A DNA stretch of 52,007 nt, taken from assembly GCA_017461065.1 (NCBI GenBank), contig JAFTZC010000078.1:1-52007 (forward strand), given 5' to 3'. Positions within the stretch are counted from its first letter, which is position 1; every line of letters begins with the position of its first letter. The position numbers were made by a program, and so were the translations under genes. Below the pieces are notes generated by a model. That model was not told where the DNA came from. It did not search any database and was given only the letters and a program-made list of their open reading frames with translations. The DNA comes from Clostridia bacterium. Lineage in GTDB: Bacteria; Bacillota; Clostridia; Christensenellales; DTU072. Of this stretch, positions 1-7,912 are shown piece after piece.

Positions 1-140
1 CCTCACTCCTCATTCTCTTCCTTGTTTGCGGAGTGCAACGTAGCAAAGCCACTCATCATTCCTCACTCCTCATTCTCTTCCTTGTTTGCGGAGTGCAACG
101 TAGCAAAGCCACTCATCATTCCTCACTCCTCATTCTTCAT
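1..140. repeat. 60-bp tandem repeat (2 copies) ending in a heptamer run
   Basis: Bases 1-60 and 61-120 are identical, and 121-140 begins a third copy. Each unit holds a 7-nt periodic run (CATTCCT, CACTCCT, CATTCTC) and the words CTTGTTTGCG and TAGCAAAGCC. The same words recur at about 4620-4690, 7868-7911, 19726-19793, 31317-31366 and 46814-46860. The run ends just past the stop codon of the LRR lipoprotein gene (minus-strand stop at 149-151). The array is cut by the window edge, so its full length is unknown. Confidence 0.9.
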
Positions 141-148
141 TAGTTCAA

Positions 149-3100
149 CTACGCCATTGCGTAGTTAAACTTCGAGTTTTCATCAAAGCACCCTTCTATC
201 CAGCCGCTTGGTCTTTCCGCCGCCGCGCAGTCAAAGGTAACTTGTGGGCTGGGTGCGCCTTCGGATACGTCTTGCTTGCGGTTGAAGTTCAAAGTGAAGG
301 CTTCAAGGCCGATATGCTCAAGGCTAAGGGGTAGGTACACTCTTACGAGTGAGCAATTATAGAATGCCTTGCCCTTTATCTCAACGACGTTTTCGGGGAG
401 TGTTATTTCTTCAAGGTTGTGCATTTCGGAGAATGCGCCGTAGGCAATAGTCGTCGTGTCGGTTAGCACTACTTTTTTGATGGTCTTTGGGATATCCACG
501 TAATAGCTCTTTAGCGCTCCCCCTTCTGCATATTGCTTAGTGAAGCCGTCTATCGAGTTTTCGGAGTAGTCGAATACGTAGCCGAATAGTCCGCTAACTC
601 CATCGGCGCCCCTATATCCGCCTGCAAAGGGAAGCGTTAAGGTGGTTAGTGCAGTCATACCCTTGAAGGTATATTCGCTTATAACCTTAACGGAGGCGGG
701 CACGGTAATTTCGGTTACGGCGCTCTCGCCGTTGAAGGTCTTATATAGTCCGACTACTGGTAGTCCGTCGATTGTATCGGGCACGGTAATTATGGTGTCG
801 CTTCCGCGATAATCGGTAAGGACTGCCATTCCGTCGCGAGCAAAGTATTGGTACTCGCCCGAAGTAATTCTGTTTTGGGCGTAGGTTATGCTATAACCGC
901 TTGGGGTAGAAGCAAGGTTCCAACTACTGCTCCAACCCGAAAGCATATCTTCGTCGCTTTCAACGGTAACTTGCAAGCTCGACCTACATCCGTCGAAGAT
1001 GGCCTTGCCCACGCCGAGAGTGGTAATAGGCAAAGTAGCCTTTTCAAGAGTGGATACGTTTTTGAAAGCGTATTGCCCGATATCGACGAAGCCAATGGGC
1101 AGCACCGCTTGGGTTAGCGCGGTACTTTCAAAGGCGTAAGCCCCTATTTCCATTAGGTTTTGGTTAAAGTTTATGCTACTAAGTGCCGTGCAACCGCTAA
1201 AAGCGTAATCGCCAACGGTGGTTAGGCTACTTGGGAGCGTTACGCTCGTTAGTTTTAGGTTGTCTTGGAATAGACTACTCTCAAGCGCCTTTACGCCTTC
1301 GGGGATAGCGTAGGTAGTAGCTTCAAGCGCATCGGAGTAGAATACCATTGTTTCCTTGCCTTTGGTGAAGATAATTCCGCCGTCGGCTTCGTAAACGGCG
1401 TTTGCGCTATTGATTTCGATACTCGTTAGCTCCACGCAGTTGTCAAACGCTAAGGGCGAAAGCGAAGTGACGGATTGAGGAATAGTTACGCTACTTAGCT
1501 TTTCGCACCCTTCAAAGGCGTATTCGCCTATGGTAGTGAGGGTTAGCGGCAGAGTGATTTCTTCAAGGGCAACGCATCCGCGGAAAGCAAGACGGCTTAT
1601 GACTTTTATGCCGTCGGAAAGGGTAACGTTCGTAAGCGCCCTTGCGTCTTCAAAGCAAGCTTCGGGGATGACTTCCACGCTTGCAGGGATAAGGACGTCG
1701 TTGAGTTTTATGCAGCTTCTAAAAGCACCGCTACCTATTTTGGTTAGGTTTTCGGTACCACTTATAGTGGTAAGCTCGGTGCAGCCGCTAAAGACGAAGT
1801 TACCTATCTCGGTGACGTTTTGATGCAAAGTTACGCTCGTAAGGTTTACGGCATTAAGGAAGATTTGACTTTCAAGCTTTGTTACTCCGCTTGGGCAAAC
1901 GAAGGTAGTAATATCCTTGCAGCCGTTGAAAGCGTTTGTGCCTATTTCGGCAACACCCACAGGGATATCAAAGTTTTCAAGCTCGGTGCAGTATGCAAAA
2001 GCCGAAGCCCCTATTTTGGTTATTTTGCTGTCTGCTGGGATACTTAGCGTTTCCAAAACTTTAGCGTTATATAGGAAGTATTCGGGGATTTCGGTTAGGT
2101 TTTTTGAAAGTGTGACGGACGTTAGCGAAGTGGTGCCGTATAGTAGATGACTGCCGATACTCGTTACCGCATCGGGGAGCACGAACTCCGTGAGCTTAGC
2201 GCAGTTATAGAAAGCTTTTGCGCCGATACTCTCAACGCCGCTGTCGATACCAACGCTTCTGAGGGAGGTGCAACCGCTAAATGCTTCGGCGCCAACGGAG
2301 AGCACGTTTTCGCGTATTCTAACGCTCGTAAGAGCAACGCAACCCTTATACGCGCCGTCGCCAATTTTGGTTATCGAGTCGTAAATGGTGGCGTATTGGA
2401 GTGAGCTGCAGCCGTTGAATAGGTTTTTGGCTATTTCGGTAATAGCCGTGGGAAGTTGAACGTTTTTGAGCGAAGTGCAACCGCTAAAAGCCCCTTCTCC
2501 AATGGTCGAGATGCCGTTTATCAGCTTGACTTCGGTTAGGTTTACGCAACCGCTAAAGGCGTTTTTGCCAATGCTGACGTAGGACGAGCCGCTTGGGAAG
2601 GTAACGCTCTTTACTTGGGTGTTGTCCTTGAATAGCTCGTCAGCGATAGCGGTTAGCTTTACGCCGTCAAGGCTTTCGGGGAGAGTGATGGTCGATGCTT
2701 GCTTACCAAGCGCGGTTAGCCCCGATATGGTGGAGCCGGTGCGAACGAAGTACGTGGTGCTGTCTACGCTAACCCACTTGGCGTATACGGTGATGTTACG
2801 AGTAATTTCGTAGTCGGTGGTAAATGGAGTAGTGCAAGCGGAGTCAAGATACCAACCGCCGAAGTTAAAATCTTTGAGGGTTGGGTCTTGGGGTAACGTA
2901 AAGGCTTGACCTTGCTTTACGCGTAGGCCGTTGACTGTGGAGCCCCCTTGGCTATCAAAGGTAATGGTATAGGTGTTGGGTATGCTTTCCACCACCCTAA
3001 TCCAATGGGCGTATACGGTAATATCGTTTATAACTGCCGTTTGTTGCGAAAAGGGTTGTGTCCACACGTCTTTGTCGAGATACCAGCCGTCAAAGTTATA

Positions 3101-3277
3101 GCCAGTCTTTTTGGGGACTTGTGGCATTTGAGCGTTACCGCCCTTTTTTACTTCAACTGTGGTATAGACTTGCCCATCGACGTCAAAGGTAACGGTGAAC
3201 AAAGAGTCGGTGCAAGAAGCAAGCACCAAAACGAACAAAGCAACGATTAAAATAACTGCGAGTAATTTCTTTTGCAT
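149..3277 (-). CDS. BspA-like leucine-rich-repeat lipoprotein with two InlB-type B repeats
   Basis: Predicted surface lipoprotein of 1042 aa. Start chosen at 3277: it has AGGAGT just upstream and begins MQKKLLAVIL, a lipoprotein signal with lipobox LASC (Cys22). An in-frame upstream extension is less likely because the promoter -10 box lies inside it. Residues about 27-93 and 104-172 are two InlB B-repeat (Flg_new) domains with GWYLD...ITVYA.W motifs. From about 180 to the C-terminus run BspA-type LRR_5 repeats of the form 'IG..AF.GC..L..V.LP..V..I'. BspA-like proteins are known to bind host proteins or other bacteria, so adhesion is inferred. No C-terminal sorting motif is seen. A second LRR lipoprotein lies at 25885-27348. 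Confidence 0.9.
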   Translation of the reverse strand: MQKKLLAVILIVALFVLVLASCTDSLFTVTFDVDGQVYTTVEVKKGGNAQMPQVPKKTGYNFDGWYLDKDVWTQPFSQQTAVINDITVYAHWIRVVESIPNTYTITFDSQGGSTVNGLRVKQGQAFTLPQDPTLKDFNFGGWYLDSACTTPFTTDYEITRNITVYAKWVSVDSTTYFVRTGSTISGLTALGKQASTITLPESLDGVKLTAIADELFKDNTQVKSVTFPSGSSYVSIGKNAFSGCVNLTEVKLINGISTIGEGAFSGCTSLKNVQLPTAITEIAKNLFNGCSSLQYATIYDSITKIGDGAYKGCVALTSVRIRENVLSVGAEAFSGCTSLRSVGIDSGVESIGAKAFYNCAKLTEFVLPDAVTSIGSHLLYGTTSLTSVTLSKNLTEIPEYFLYNAKVLETLSIPADSKITKIGASAFAYCTELENFDIPVGVAEIGTNAFNGCKDITTFVCPSGVTKLESQIFLNAVNLTSVTLHQNVTEIGNFVFSGCTELTTISGTENLTKIGSGAFRSCIKLNDVLIPASVEVIPEACFEDARALTNVTLSDGIKVISRLAFRGCVALEEITLPLTLTTIGEYAFEGCEKLSSVTIPQSVTSLSPLAFDNCVELTSIEINSANAVYEADGGIIFTKGKETMVFYSDALEATTYAIPEGVKALESSLFQDNLKLTSVTLPSSLTTVGDYAFSGCTALSSINFNQNLMEIGAYAFESTALTQAVLPIGFVDIGQYAFKNVSTLEKATLPITTLGVGKAIFDGCRSSLQVTVESDEDMLSGWSSSWNLASTPSGYSITYAQNRITSGEYQYFARDGMAVLTDYRGSDTIITVPDTIDGLPVVGLYKTFNGESAVTEITVPASVKVISEYTFKGMTALTTLTLPFAGGYRGADGVSGLFGYVFDYSENSIDGFTKQYAEGGALKSYYVDIPKTIKKVVLTDTTTIAYGAFSEMHNLEEITLPENVVEIKGKAFYNCSLVRVYLPLSLEHIGLEAFTLNFNRKQDVSEGAPSPQVTFDCAAAERPSGWIEGCFDENSKFNYAMA

Positions 3278-3302
3278 AGTACTCCTGAATTTCTCCATTT
3301 TA

Positions 3303-3331
3303 ATTATATTACGCGCGCACGGAAATGTCAA
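3303..3331 (-). promoter_or_regulatory. Promoter of the LRR lipoprotein gene
   Basis: On the minus strand a perfect TTGACA (3326-3331) and TATAAT (3303-3308) are separated by 17 bp. The spacer carries an alternating GCGCGCG tract, also seen in the promoter at 30688-30716. The start codon at 3277 is preceded by its own Shine-Dalgarno sequence. Confidence 0.85.
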
Positions 3332-3369
3332 TATACGGAGATAGATAAAATATGGTATTATCGACACCC

Positions 3370-3397
3370 TTGAAATTTAAAAAATATGTAGTATAAT
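3370..3397 (+). promoter_or_regulatory. Promoter of the 316-aa lipoprotein gene
   Basis: TTGAAA (3370-3375) and TATAAT (3392-3397) with a 16-bp spacer. GAGGTAA at 3404-3410 is the ribosome binding site for the ATG at 3417, so the 5' leader is very short. Confidence 0.75.
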
Positions 3398-3416
3398 TGA
3401 ATTGAGGTAAGTCCCT

Positions 3417-4367
3417 ATGAATAAAAAGTTATTCTCGGTTTTAATATTACTCGTCCTTACCCTTACTCTATGTGGGGTGGTTGGTTGCACGCCACAAGGT
3501 GACGCAAACTCGCCGAGTGACGACGAAATTGTAGGCAATTTAATTTATGATAGAGAGTTGCTTTCTATAGACCAAGCAAAAGCCCTTTTTAGCAACGATT
3601 TTAATCCACTCCTACCCAAAGGCTACCAATGGGGTGAACACACTTATCAAAAAGAATATTTGCCAAACAATCAGCAAAAGCCAAGCACCCTACTTGCAAC
3701 CAAAAACAACTACTATCTAACCATTAGCAACCCTAACAAATATCAAAATTCCCCAAACCCTATCTACGAAGCGTATTCCCTAATAGTTGCAACCGATAGC
3801 TTAGTAAAGTCGCCTACGAGCTACGGCGTAGCTCAAGCCGATTTAGACGCATTGAGTCTTCCCCTGTCTTGGTTGGAAAGTCCTAACGAAGACCTAAATT
3901 ATTTTGATATAAACCATTTTAACGGCAGTCAGCTTGGCACAACACTAAGTTACGTTGAATACAACGCATATAGCGATACGATTAAGCAATATTACGCCAA
4001 GCACCAATATCCACGCGTTGATAAAGCGTTAAGTGAAAGTGGAAAAAGCCTTAGCGTAAACGCCCAAAGCGTAAAATACCACGTCTATCAAGAGCCAAAT
4101 TACACCGAAGTAAGCGTCAACAATCAAGGCAAGCTGCTTATCAGTTACAAATTGTACGTTCATTTTAAGGTTGGCAACGTAAATTATGCTATTATAACCC
4201 CAATCGGCAAGGTACTATATAGTGCAAATATATATGAAGCTATGAGTCAAGGAACACAAGAAGCCGAAATGCTCAATGAAATTGAGTTTTTTACCAACCA
4301 CGTAAGCAATTTTGACGTCATTGCTCAAAAAATGACCTGTCACTTAGTGAACACTTTAATTGGTTAA
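3417..4367 (+). CDS. Lipoprotein of unknown function
   Basis: 316 aa. The N-terminus MNKKLFSVLILLVLTL with lipobox VVGC (Cys24) marks a membrane-anchored exported lipoprotein. I recognise no domain in the rest. It is rich in Asn, Gln, Tyr and Ser, with a central region of mixed beta-strand character (for example about residues 205-265, with 'YHVYQEPNYTEVSVNN' and 'KLLISYKLYVHFKVG'). One of the few plus-strand genes, it diverges from the LRR lipoprotein gene, and their promoters lie about 40 bp apart. It looks more AT-rich than its left neighbour. No transporter or enzyme signature is visible, so no function is proposed. Confidence 0.8.
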   Translation: MNKKLFSVLILLVLTLTLCGVVGCTPQGDANSPSDDEIVGNLIYDRELLSIDQAKALFSNDFNPLLPKGYQWGEHTYQKEYLPNNQQKPSTLLATKNNYYLTISNPNKYQNSPNPIYEAYSLIVATDSLVKSPTSYGVAQADLDALSLPLSWLESPNEDLNYFDINHFNGSQLGTTLSYVEYNAYSDTIKQYYAKHQYPRVDKALSESGKSLSVNAQSVKYHVYQEPNYTEVSVNNQGKLLISYKLYVHFKVGNVNYAIITPIGKVLYSANIYEAMSQGTQEAEMLNEIEFFTNHVSNFDVIAQKMTCHLVNTLIG

Positions 4368-4454
4368 AAGGTAAAACAGCAAAATTTTATTTTTCTTGTA
4401 TAAAATCCCCTATAGCGGCACAAACTAACGATACCGAATATAGGAGGATTTATT

Positions 4455-4598
4455 ATGAAAGATTGTATCGTAAAAACAGGCGAAAAGCCCGGCTCAGGCA
4501 GTTATAACTGCACCAATTGTGGCACCGAAGTAAGTCTTGGCGAATACGACAAGATGCCACCTTGTCCTAAGTGCAACAACACTGAATTTAGCTGCTAA
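4455..4598 (+). CDS. Small zinc-ribbon (rubredoxin-like) protein
   Basis: 47 aa starting MKDCIVKTGEKPGSG after a strong AGGAGGA at 4442-4448. Two Cys pairs, C19-x2-C22 and C37-x2-C40, form a classic zinc-ribbon or rubredoxin knuckle (CTNCG...PPCPKC). The pattern 'KPG.G.Y.C..CG.....' followed by 'MPPCPKC..T.F' is shared by small zinc-ribbon proteins of Clostridia whose role is not established. Metal binding is well supported; function is unknown. The stop codon TAA (4596-4598) is the first three bases of a TAAAACGCG repeat terminus. Confidence 0.8.
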   Translation: MKDCIVKTGEKPGSGSYNCTNCGTEVSLGEYDKMPPCPKCNNTEFSC

Positions 4599-4622
4599 AA
4601 CGCGACATTTTAGCGACCTACT
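4596..4622 (+). repeat. Solo terminus of the CGCG hairpin element
   Basis: TAAAACGCGA, then CAT, TTTAG and CGACCTACT. This matches the reverse complement of the right end of the full element at 7913-8040 (which has TTC in place of CAT). No matching second arm follows directly. It is therefore a half-element, or the inverted end of a larger composite with the full copy at 4734-4860. The TAA at its tip is the stop codon of the zinc-ribbon gene. Confidence 0.75.
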
Positions 4623-4690
4623 AACGCAAATGCGAAATGCGAAGTGCGAAATGCGAAATTGGCTTTGCTCCGTTTTACTACGCAAACACG
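4620..4690. repeat. Heptamer-periodic run with TTTGCG/GCAAAG words
   Basis: Bases 4627-4660 repeat a 7-nt unit of the type AATGCGA (variants AGTGCGA). GGCTTTGCTCCG and ACGCAAACACGG follow; these are the reverse complements of the words found beside the other heptamer runs. It lies between a solo element terminus and a full hairpin element. The rest of the 4599-4857 interval contains no gene I can support. Confidence 0.8.
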
Positions 4691-4733
4691 GAAAATTGTT
4701 AAATTATTAGACCTAAGCAATTGCTTAAGCTCA

Positions 4734-4860
4734 TAAAACGCGTTAGTTTGGATGAAAGCCGACGGAAAAGATAAAAACCCATTGGGTTGCTGTACTCCTT
4801 GTACTGCGCCCGATGGGTTTTTGTGTTTTTCTATGGATTTCGCCAAAATAACGCGTTTTA
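4734..4860. repeat. CGCG hairpin element, copy 1
   Basis: Structured repeat. Outer stem AAAACGCGT (4735-4743) pairs with ACGCGTTTT (4851-4859). A 3-nt bulge follows, then TTTGG (4747-4751) pairs with CCAAA (4843-4847). AAACCCAT/ATGGGTTT flanks the apical hairpin GGGTTGCTGTAC-N5-GTACTGCGCCC (4784-4811). Relative to copies 2 and 4, the outer, second and middle stems all change with compensation. The last three bases (4858-4860) are the stop codon of dtd on the minus strand. Confidence 0.9.
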
Positions 4861-5289
4861 TAGGATTATGGTGACGGGTCCGGCATTCTCCTGACATATC
4901 TTCATATCCGCTCCAAAAACGCCGTAAGATACCTTTATCCCCTTTTCGCTTAGCTTTTTGCCGAGCTTTAGATATAGGTCCTTTGCGCGAGTGGGTTCTT
5001 CGGCTCCAAAGAAGTCGGGGCGATTACCGCGAGAGCAGTTTGCACATAAGGTAAATTGTGAAATCAATAGTATTTCATAGCCCTTATCGAGTGCGGATAG
5101 GTTCATTTTACCATTGTCATCTTCAAAAATTCGCATTTGAGAAATCTTTTTGGCATAGTAATCGAGTAGACTTTCGTCGTCCCCCTTTTCCACGCCGAAA
5201 TATACGCAAAGTCCTTTGCCGATTTGGGATATAAGCTCATCCCCAACCGACAACGTTGCTCCGTTTACTCTTTGAATTACTGCTTTCAT
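4858..5289 (-). CDS. dtd: D-aminoacyl-tRNA deacylase
   Basis: 143 aa, the full family length. Dtd hydrolyses D-amino acids (and glycine mischarged on tRNA-Ala) from tRNAs, a cytosolic translation proofreading step. The two signature motifs are present: SQFTL around residues 77-81 and the C-terminal NAGPVT motif that carries the Gly-cisPro-type chiral selector. The start MKAVIQRV is the family's typical N-terminus, with a modest GGTG ribosome site. The stop codon TAA is formed by the terminus of the hairpin element immediately downstream. Confidence 0.95.
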   Translation of the reverse strand: MKAVIQRVNGATLSVGDELISQIGKGLCVYFGVEKGDDESLLDYYAKKISQMRIFEDDNGKMNLSALDKGYEILLISQFTLCANCSRGNRPDFFGAEEPTRAKDLYLKLGKKLSEKGIKVSYGVFGADMKICQENAGPVTIIL

Positions 5290-5301
5290 TTTTCACCAGC
5301 C

Positions 5302-5404
5302 TTTTTATAAAACGCGTTGCAAAACTCGTTTTGCACATCGTTTGCGCTTAGCGCAACATCATTGCTTTAGCACTTCGTTTGGCATTGGCCAACATCGTTT
5401 TTTC
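5302..5404. repeat. Palindrome-linker array with ACATCGTT-type linkers
   Basis: Between the dtd start and the sensor-kinase stop lie successive short hairpins: GCAAAActcgTTTTGC, TTGCGCttaGCGCAA and TTGGCattgGCCAA. A looser GCTTTAGC module also occurs. They are separated by near-constant linkers (ACATCGT, CATCATT, ACTTCGT, CATCGTT). A TAAAACGCGTT terminus-like word is at 5308-5318. It is organised like the other arrays in this window but uses a different linker. No gene is seen here. Confidence 0.7.
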
Positions 5405-6692
5405 AATTTTTTTGCTTCAAAAAAACTTGAAAAACCGTCACTCCCTTCTCCGAATCGCACTCAATTCTTCCGCCGTGGTGCTCGGTTATGCTCTTTGCCA
5501 TAGCTAAGCCCAAACCAAAGCTCTTGGCGTTGCTTTCTTGCGTGCGCGCTCTATCCCCTTTATAAAAGCGCTCGAAGATATAAGGCAAATCTTCTTCGGC
5601 AATGCCTTCGCCCGTGTTTTTGACGGATAGCACGATATACTTCTTTTGCCTATATAATTTTACTTCGATAATACCTGCATACGGGGTATATTTTATTGCG
5701 TTGTCAACGAGAATCAGCACCAGCCTTTCAAGGGAAGCCTTGTTACCTTTTACGATAACGCCACTCTCAACTTGGTCGATTAGGTTTAGTGCCTTTTCGT
5801 AGCAAAGCGCTTCTACCGATAGTATGGTGCTCATAGTAACGGCAGATAGGTCCACTTGGTCGTTGAGGTCTACCTTGTGGTCTTCGAGTTTACTGAGCTC
5901 CAACATATCTACGATGAGCGAATTGGTACGCTTAATTTGTTCTTCCATACTGTCAAGCCACTTTTCGTTTTCGGCTACGGTGGAGTTCGGCTCGCTCCTA
6001 ATTACGCTTAGGTTTGCGTTCATTATGGTAAGCGGAGTTTTTAGCTCGTGGGAAGCGTTGGATATAAAGTCCCTGCCGTTTTTAAGCCCCTTCTTTACGG
6101 GGTCGAGCACGCGGTCGCTTAGTAGATATGCAATCAGTCCAACGGATGCGATAGCAAAAACGAACGCTACGATAAACCACGTTGCCGACCTAAACGCCAA
6201 CATTCTCTCAAGCGTCCAATCGAAGAAAACGTAGTCGGTGTGGTCGCCGTGTGAAGCGTTAGCCACACGATAAAATCTACCGTTTAGCGTAAAGGTTTTT
6301 TGGTCTGCGTCGCTTGCCGAAATAGTCCTTTCAACCATACCTTGGACGTCTTTGTATTCAAGCAGGTACGGATAGTCTACAAATAGATTTTGGTAGTCCA
6401 CCGTGCCGTCTTTTGATACCCTAAACAATATAACTCGCGAGTAAAGTGAGCGGTCTTCTTCGTAGTCTTCGGAGTCGGAGCCGCTGGAGTCGGGGTGGGC
6501 GCCGGGTAGCGAAATATTATACCTATGCAGCTCCATTACGGTGCTGAGCGCGTTATCTACTTCGTACAAGCTATTGCGGTAATCAATAAACCACAGCACC
6601 GAAAAAAGCACTACGAGAAGAATGCTTACGGTGGCAACGCAAGTTTCTACGAAGTGGATTTTTAGGCTTAGGAATAGATTTTTCGGTTTCAT
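5403..6692 (-). CDS. Membrane sensor histidine kinase
   Basis: 429 aa. Transmembrane segments at about 15-36 and 172-194 enclose a ~135-residue extracytoplasmic sensor domain with an acidic Ser/Asp/Glu patch near residues 69-81. The cytoplasmic part has the HisKA H-box SNASHELKTP (phospho-acceptor His215), the N-box DNAIKYTP (Asn331), a G1-like NTGEGI, an F-box FERFYKG and G2 GLGLAMAK, so it looks catalytically complete. It is transcribed after the response regulator, with 15 nt between them, so the two form a two-component system. The ligand cannot be read from the sequence. Confidence 0.93.
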   Translation of the reverse strand: MKPKNLFLSLKIHFVETCVATVSILLVVLFSVLWFIDYRNSLYEVDNALSTVMELHRYNISLPGAHPDSSGSDSEDYEEDRSLYSRVILFRVSKDGTVDYQNLFVDYPYLLEYKDVQGMVERTISASDADQKTFTLNGRFYRVANASHGDHTDYVFFDWTLERMLAFRSATWFIVAFVFAIASVGLIAYLLSDRVLDPVKKGLKNGRDFISNASHELKTPLTIMNANLSVIRSEPNSTVAENEKWLDSMEEQIKRTNSLIVDMLELSKLEDHKVDLNDQVDLSAVTMSTILSVEALCYEKALNLIDQVESGVIVKGNKASLERLVLILVDNAIKYTPYAGIIEVKLYRQKKYIVLSVKNTGEGIAEEDLPYIFERFYKGDRARTQESNAKSFGLGLAMAKSITEHHGGRIECDSEKGVTVFQVFLKQKN

Positions 6693-6707
6693 TTTAGTGC
6701 TCTCGGC

Positions 6708-7385
6708 TTATTTCTTTTGTAGCTTGTAGCCAATACCACGTACGGTTTCTATGGTGAAGTCGGCGCCTATGAATGCGAGCTTCTTGCGGATAAAGGAAAT
6801 ATAAACTTCCAAGTTGTTGGATAGGAAGTCGTTATCGAGCCCCCACACGCGGGTGATGATTTCTTCCTTATGTGCAACGAAGTCCACTCTCTCAAAGAAG
6901 TATTTGACTATACCGAGTTCCTTTTGGGATAGTTGTACTTCATTGGTGCCGGATTTAAGCACGCTGTTTGCAAGGTCGAGCTCGGTGTTGCCGTAGCTAA
7001 GGCGGTTGTCGATTGCGAGCGTCGATTGTCCCCTACGGAGCAGCGCCCTTACCCTTGCCATCAGCTCCGAAAAACCAAAGGGCTTGGCAAGATAGTCGTC
7101 GGCGCCAAGGTCAAGGCCTTTTACCTTGTCCATCTCGCCGCTAAGCGCGGTTAGCATAAGTACGGGCGTGGTGATTTTATTTTTACGCACTTCTTTTAGT
7201 ACGTCAAAGCCGTTCATCTTGGGCATAAGGACGTCAAGAATAATTAGGTCGTAAGCACCGCTCAAAGCATACTCCAAGCCTTCTCTTCCGTCGTAGCAAG
7301 CGGTGACGTCGATTTTTTCCTTTTCAAACATATTGACGAGCGCGTAAGAGAGCGCACGTTCATCTTCAACGAGTAGTAAACGCAT
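6708..7385 (-). CDS. OmpR/PhoB-family response regulator
   Basis: 225 aa. The receiver domain (1-118) has acidic residues Glu7/Asp8, phospho-acceptor Asp51 in ILDVLMP, Thr79 and Lys101 in LAKPF. The C-terminal winged-helix DNA-binding domain (about 128-225) ends with the usual 'VRGIGYKL' motif. It heads the operon with the sensor kinase and has a good AAGGAG ribosome site. Target genes are not evident here. Confidence 0.95.
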   Translation of the reverse strand: MRLLLVEDERALSYALVNMFEKEKIDVTACYDGREGLEYALSGAYDLIILDVLMPKMNGFDVLKEVRKNKITTPVLMLTALSGEMDKVKGLDLGADDYLAKPFGFSELMARVRALLRRGQSTLAIDNRLSYGNTELDLANSVLKSGTNEVQLSQKELGIVKYFFERVDFVAHKEEIITRVWGLDNDFLSNNLEVYISFIRKKLAFIGADFTIETVRGIGYKLQKK

Positions 7386-7467
7386 AGATAGCTCCTTTGT
7401 ATAAAGATATTATAACATATATAGTATATAAAATCTACATTAAAAAAGGTTGAAAAAGCGTACTCAA

Positions 7468-7672
7468 CAAAAATAAACGGCTCTAAAAAGAGCCGCGTAG
7501 TAATCTTAGTAAGTTAACCGGGAATTAACAAACCCGCTTATGTGCAGGTGGGCGAACTGCTGCGCCCTTTTGTCTTCCCCTAGCGTCAGGATTATCCCGG
7601 GGGGCTTGACATTATGCGCTAGACCCGTAAGCCCTTTTAGTTGTTAGGGTTCCGCATCACCGGCTAACTTCT
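7468..7672 (-). ncRNA. Independent structured RNA, 6S RNA candidate
   Basis: A ~205-nt transcript is bounded by a strong promoter (7679-7707) and an intrinsic terminator (7478-7495), with no ORF between. Its ends pair: AAGTTAGCCGG near the 5' end with CCGGTTAACTT near the 3' end (+ strand 7660-7670 and 7511-7521), giving 11 pairs with one G-U. Inside are an arm CTAGCG/CGCTAG, a GGGCG/CGCCC hairpin and an ACCTGC/GCGGGT hairpin on the 3' side. A long closing stem, a large central bulge and a small 3'-side hairpin resemble 6S RNA, which binds sigma-A RNA polymerase. The RNA gene is well supported; the 6S identity is inferred. I saw no SRP, RNase P or tmRNA signature. Confidence 0.6.
7478..7495 (-). 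terminator. Intrinsic terminator of the structured RNA
   Basis: CGGCTCT (7478-7484) pairs with AGAGCCG (7489-7495) around a 4-nt loop. On the minus strand it is followed by a U-rich tract (complement of 7466-7477). Confidence 0.85.
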
Positions 7673-7678
7673 GGGTAT

Positions 7679-7707
7679 ATTATAGCATAAGACTGCGAGC
7701 TTGTAAA
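7679..7707 (-). promoter_or_regulatory. Promoter of the structured RNA
   Basis: On the minus strand, TTTACA (7702-7707) and TATAAT (7679-7684) are separated by 17 bp. The predicted +1 is near 7672, the first base of the closing stem. Confidence 0.85.
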
Positions 7708-7749
7708 TACCCAAAATTTAGTAAGCCCTAAAGGTGAAATTAGGAATGC

Positions 7750-7846
7750 GTGACTTACGCAAGTGAAGTTGCTTCGCAGTGAAGTAACTTCGTAGTGAAG
7801 TTTGAGCATAGCTCAAGTGAAGTTTTTAGCTAAAGCTAAAAGTTAT
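7750..7846. repeat. Palindrome-linker array with AGTGAAGT linkers
   Basis: The octamer AGTGAAGT occurs at 7762, 7778, 7794 and 7816 (spacing 16, 16, 22). Short palindromes lie between, including TTGAGC-at-AGCTCAA, and TTTTAGCtaaaGCTAAAA follows. The array is the inverted counterpart of 12585-12646, where the complementary octamer ACTTCACT has spacings 22, 16, 16. It lies downstream of the 569-aa lipoprotein gene. Confidence 0.85.
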
Positions 7847-7867
7847 GGATTTATAAATTATAACCTT

Positions 7868-7911
7868 GTTTGCGTAGCAAAGCTCATTTCGCACTTCGCA
7901 TTTCGCATTCT
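7868..7911. repeat. Heptamer-periodic run
   Basis: TTGTTTGCGTAGCAAAGC contains the palindrome TTTGC-gta-GCAAA. A 7-nt period run follows (CATTTCG, CACTTCG, CATTTCG, CATTCTC) and directly abuts the end of hairpin element copy 2. It adds to the non-coding 7386-8037 interval, which otherwise holds the structured RNA, an array and the hairpin element. Confidence 0.8.
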
Positions 7912-7912
7912 C

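Noticed and set aside
3278..3367. N-terminal extension of the LRR lipoprotein
   Set aside because: The extension contains the -10 box and lacks a signal peptide. The start at 3277 has a ribosome site and a lipoprotein signal.
4610..4897. ORFs in the 4.6-4.9 kb interval
   Set aside because: They run through heptamer repeats and the hairpin element, overlap the dtd end, and have no ribosome site or recognisable protein pattern.
7468..7672. SRP RNA, RNase P RNA or tmRNA
   Set aside because: The GGAAGGAAGCAG-like SRP loop, the GAGGAAAGTC of RNase P and the terminal CCA with T-arm of tmRNA are all missing.
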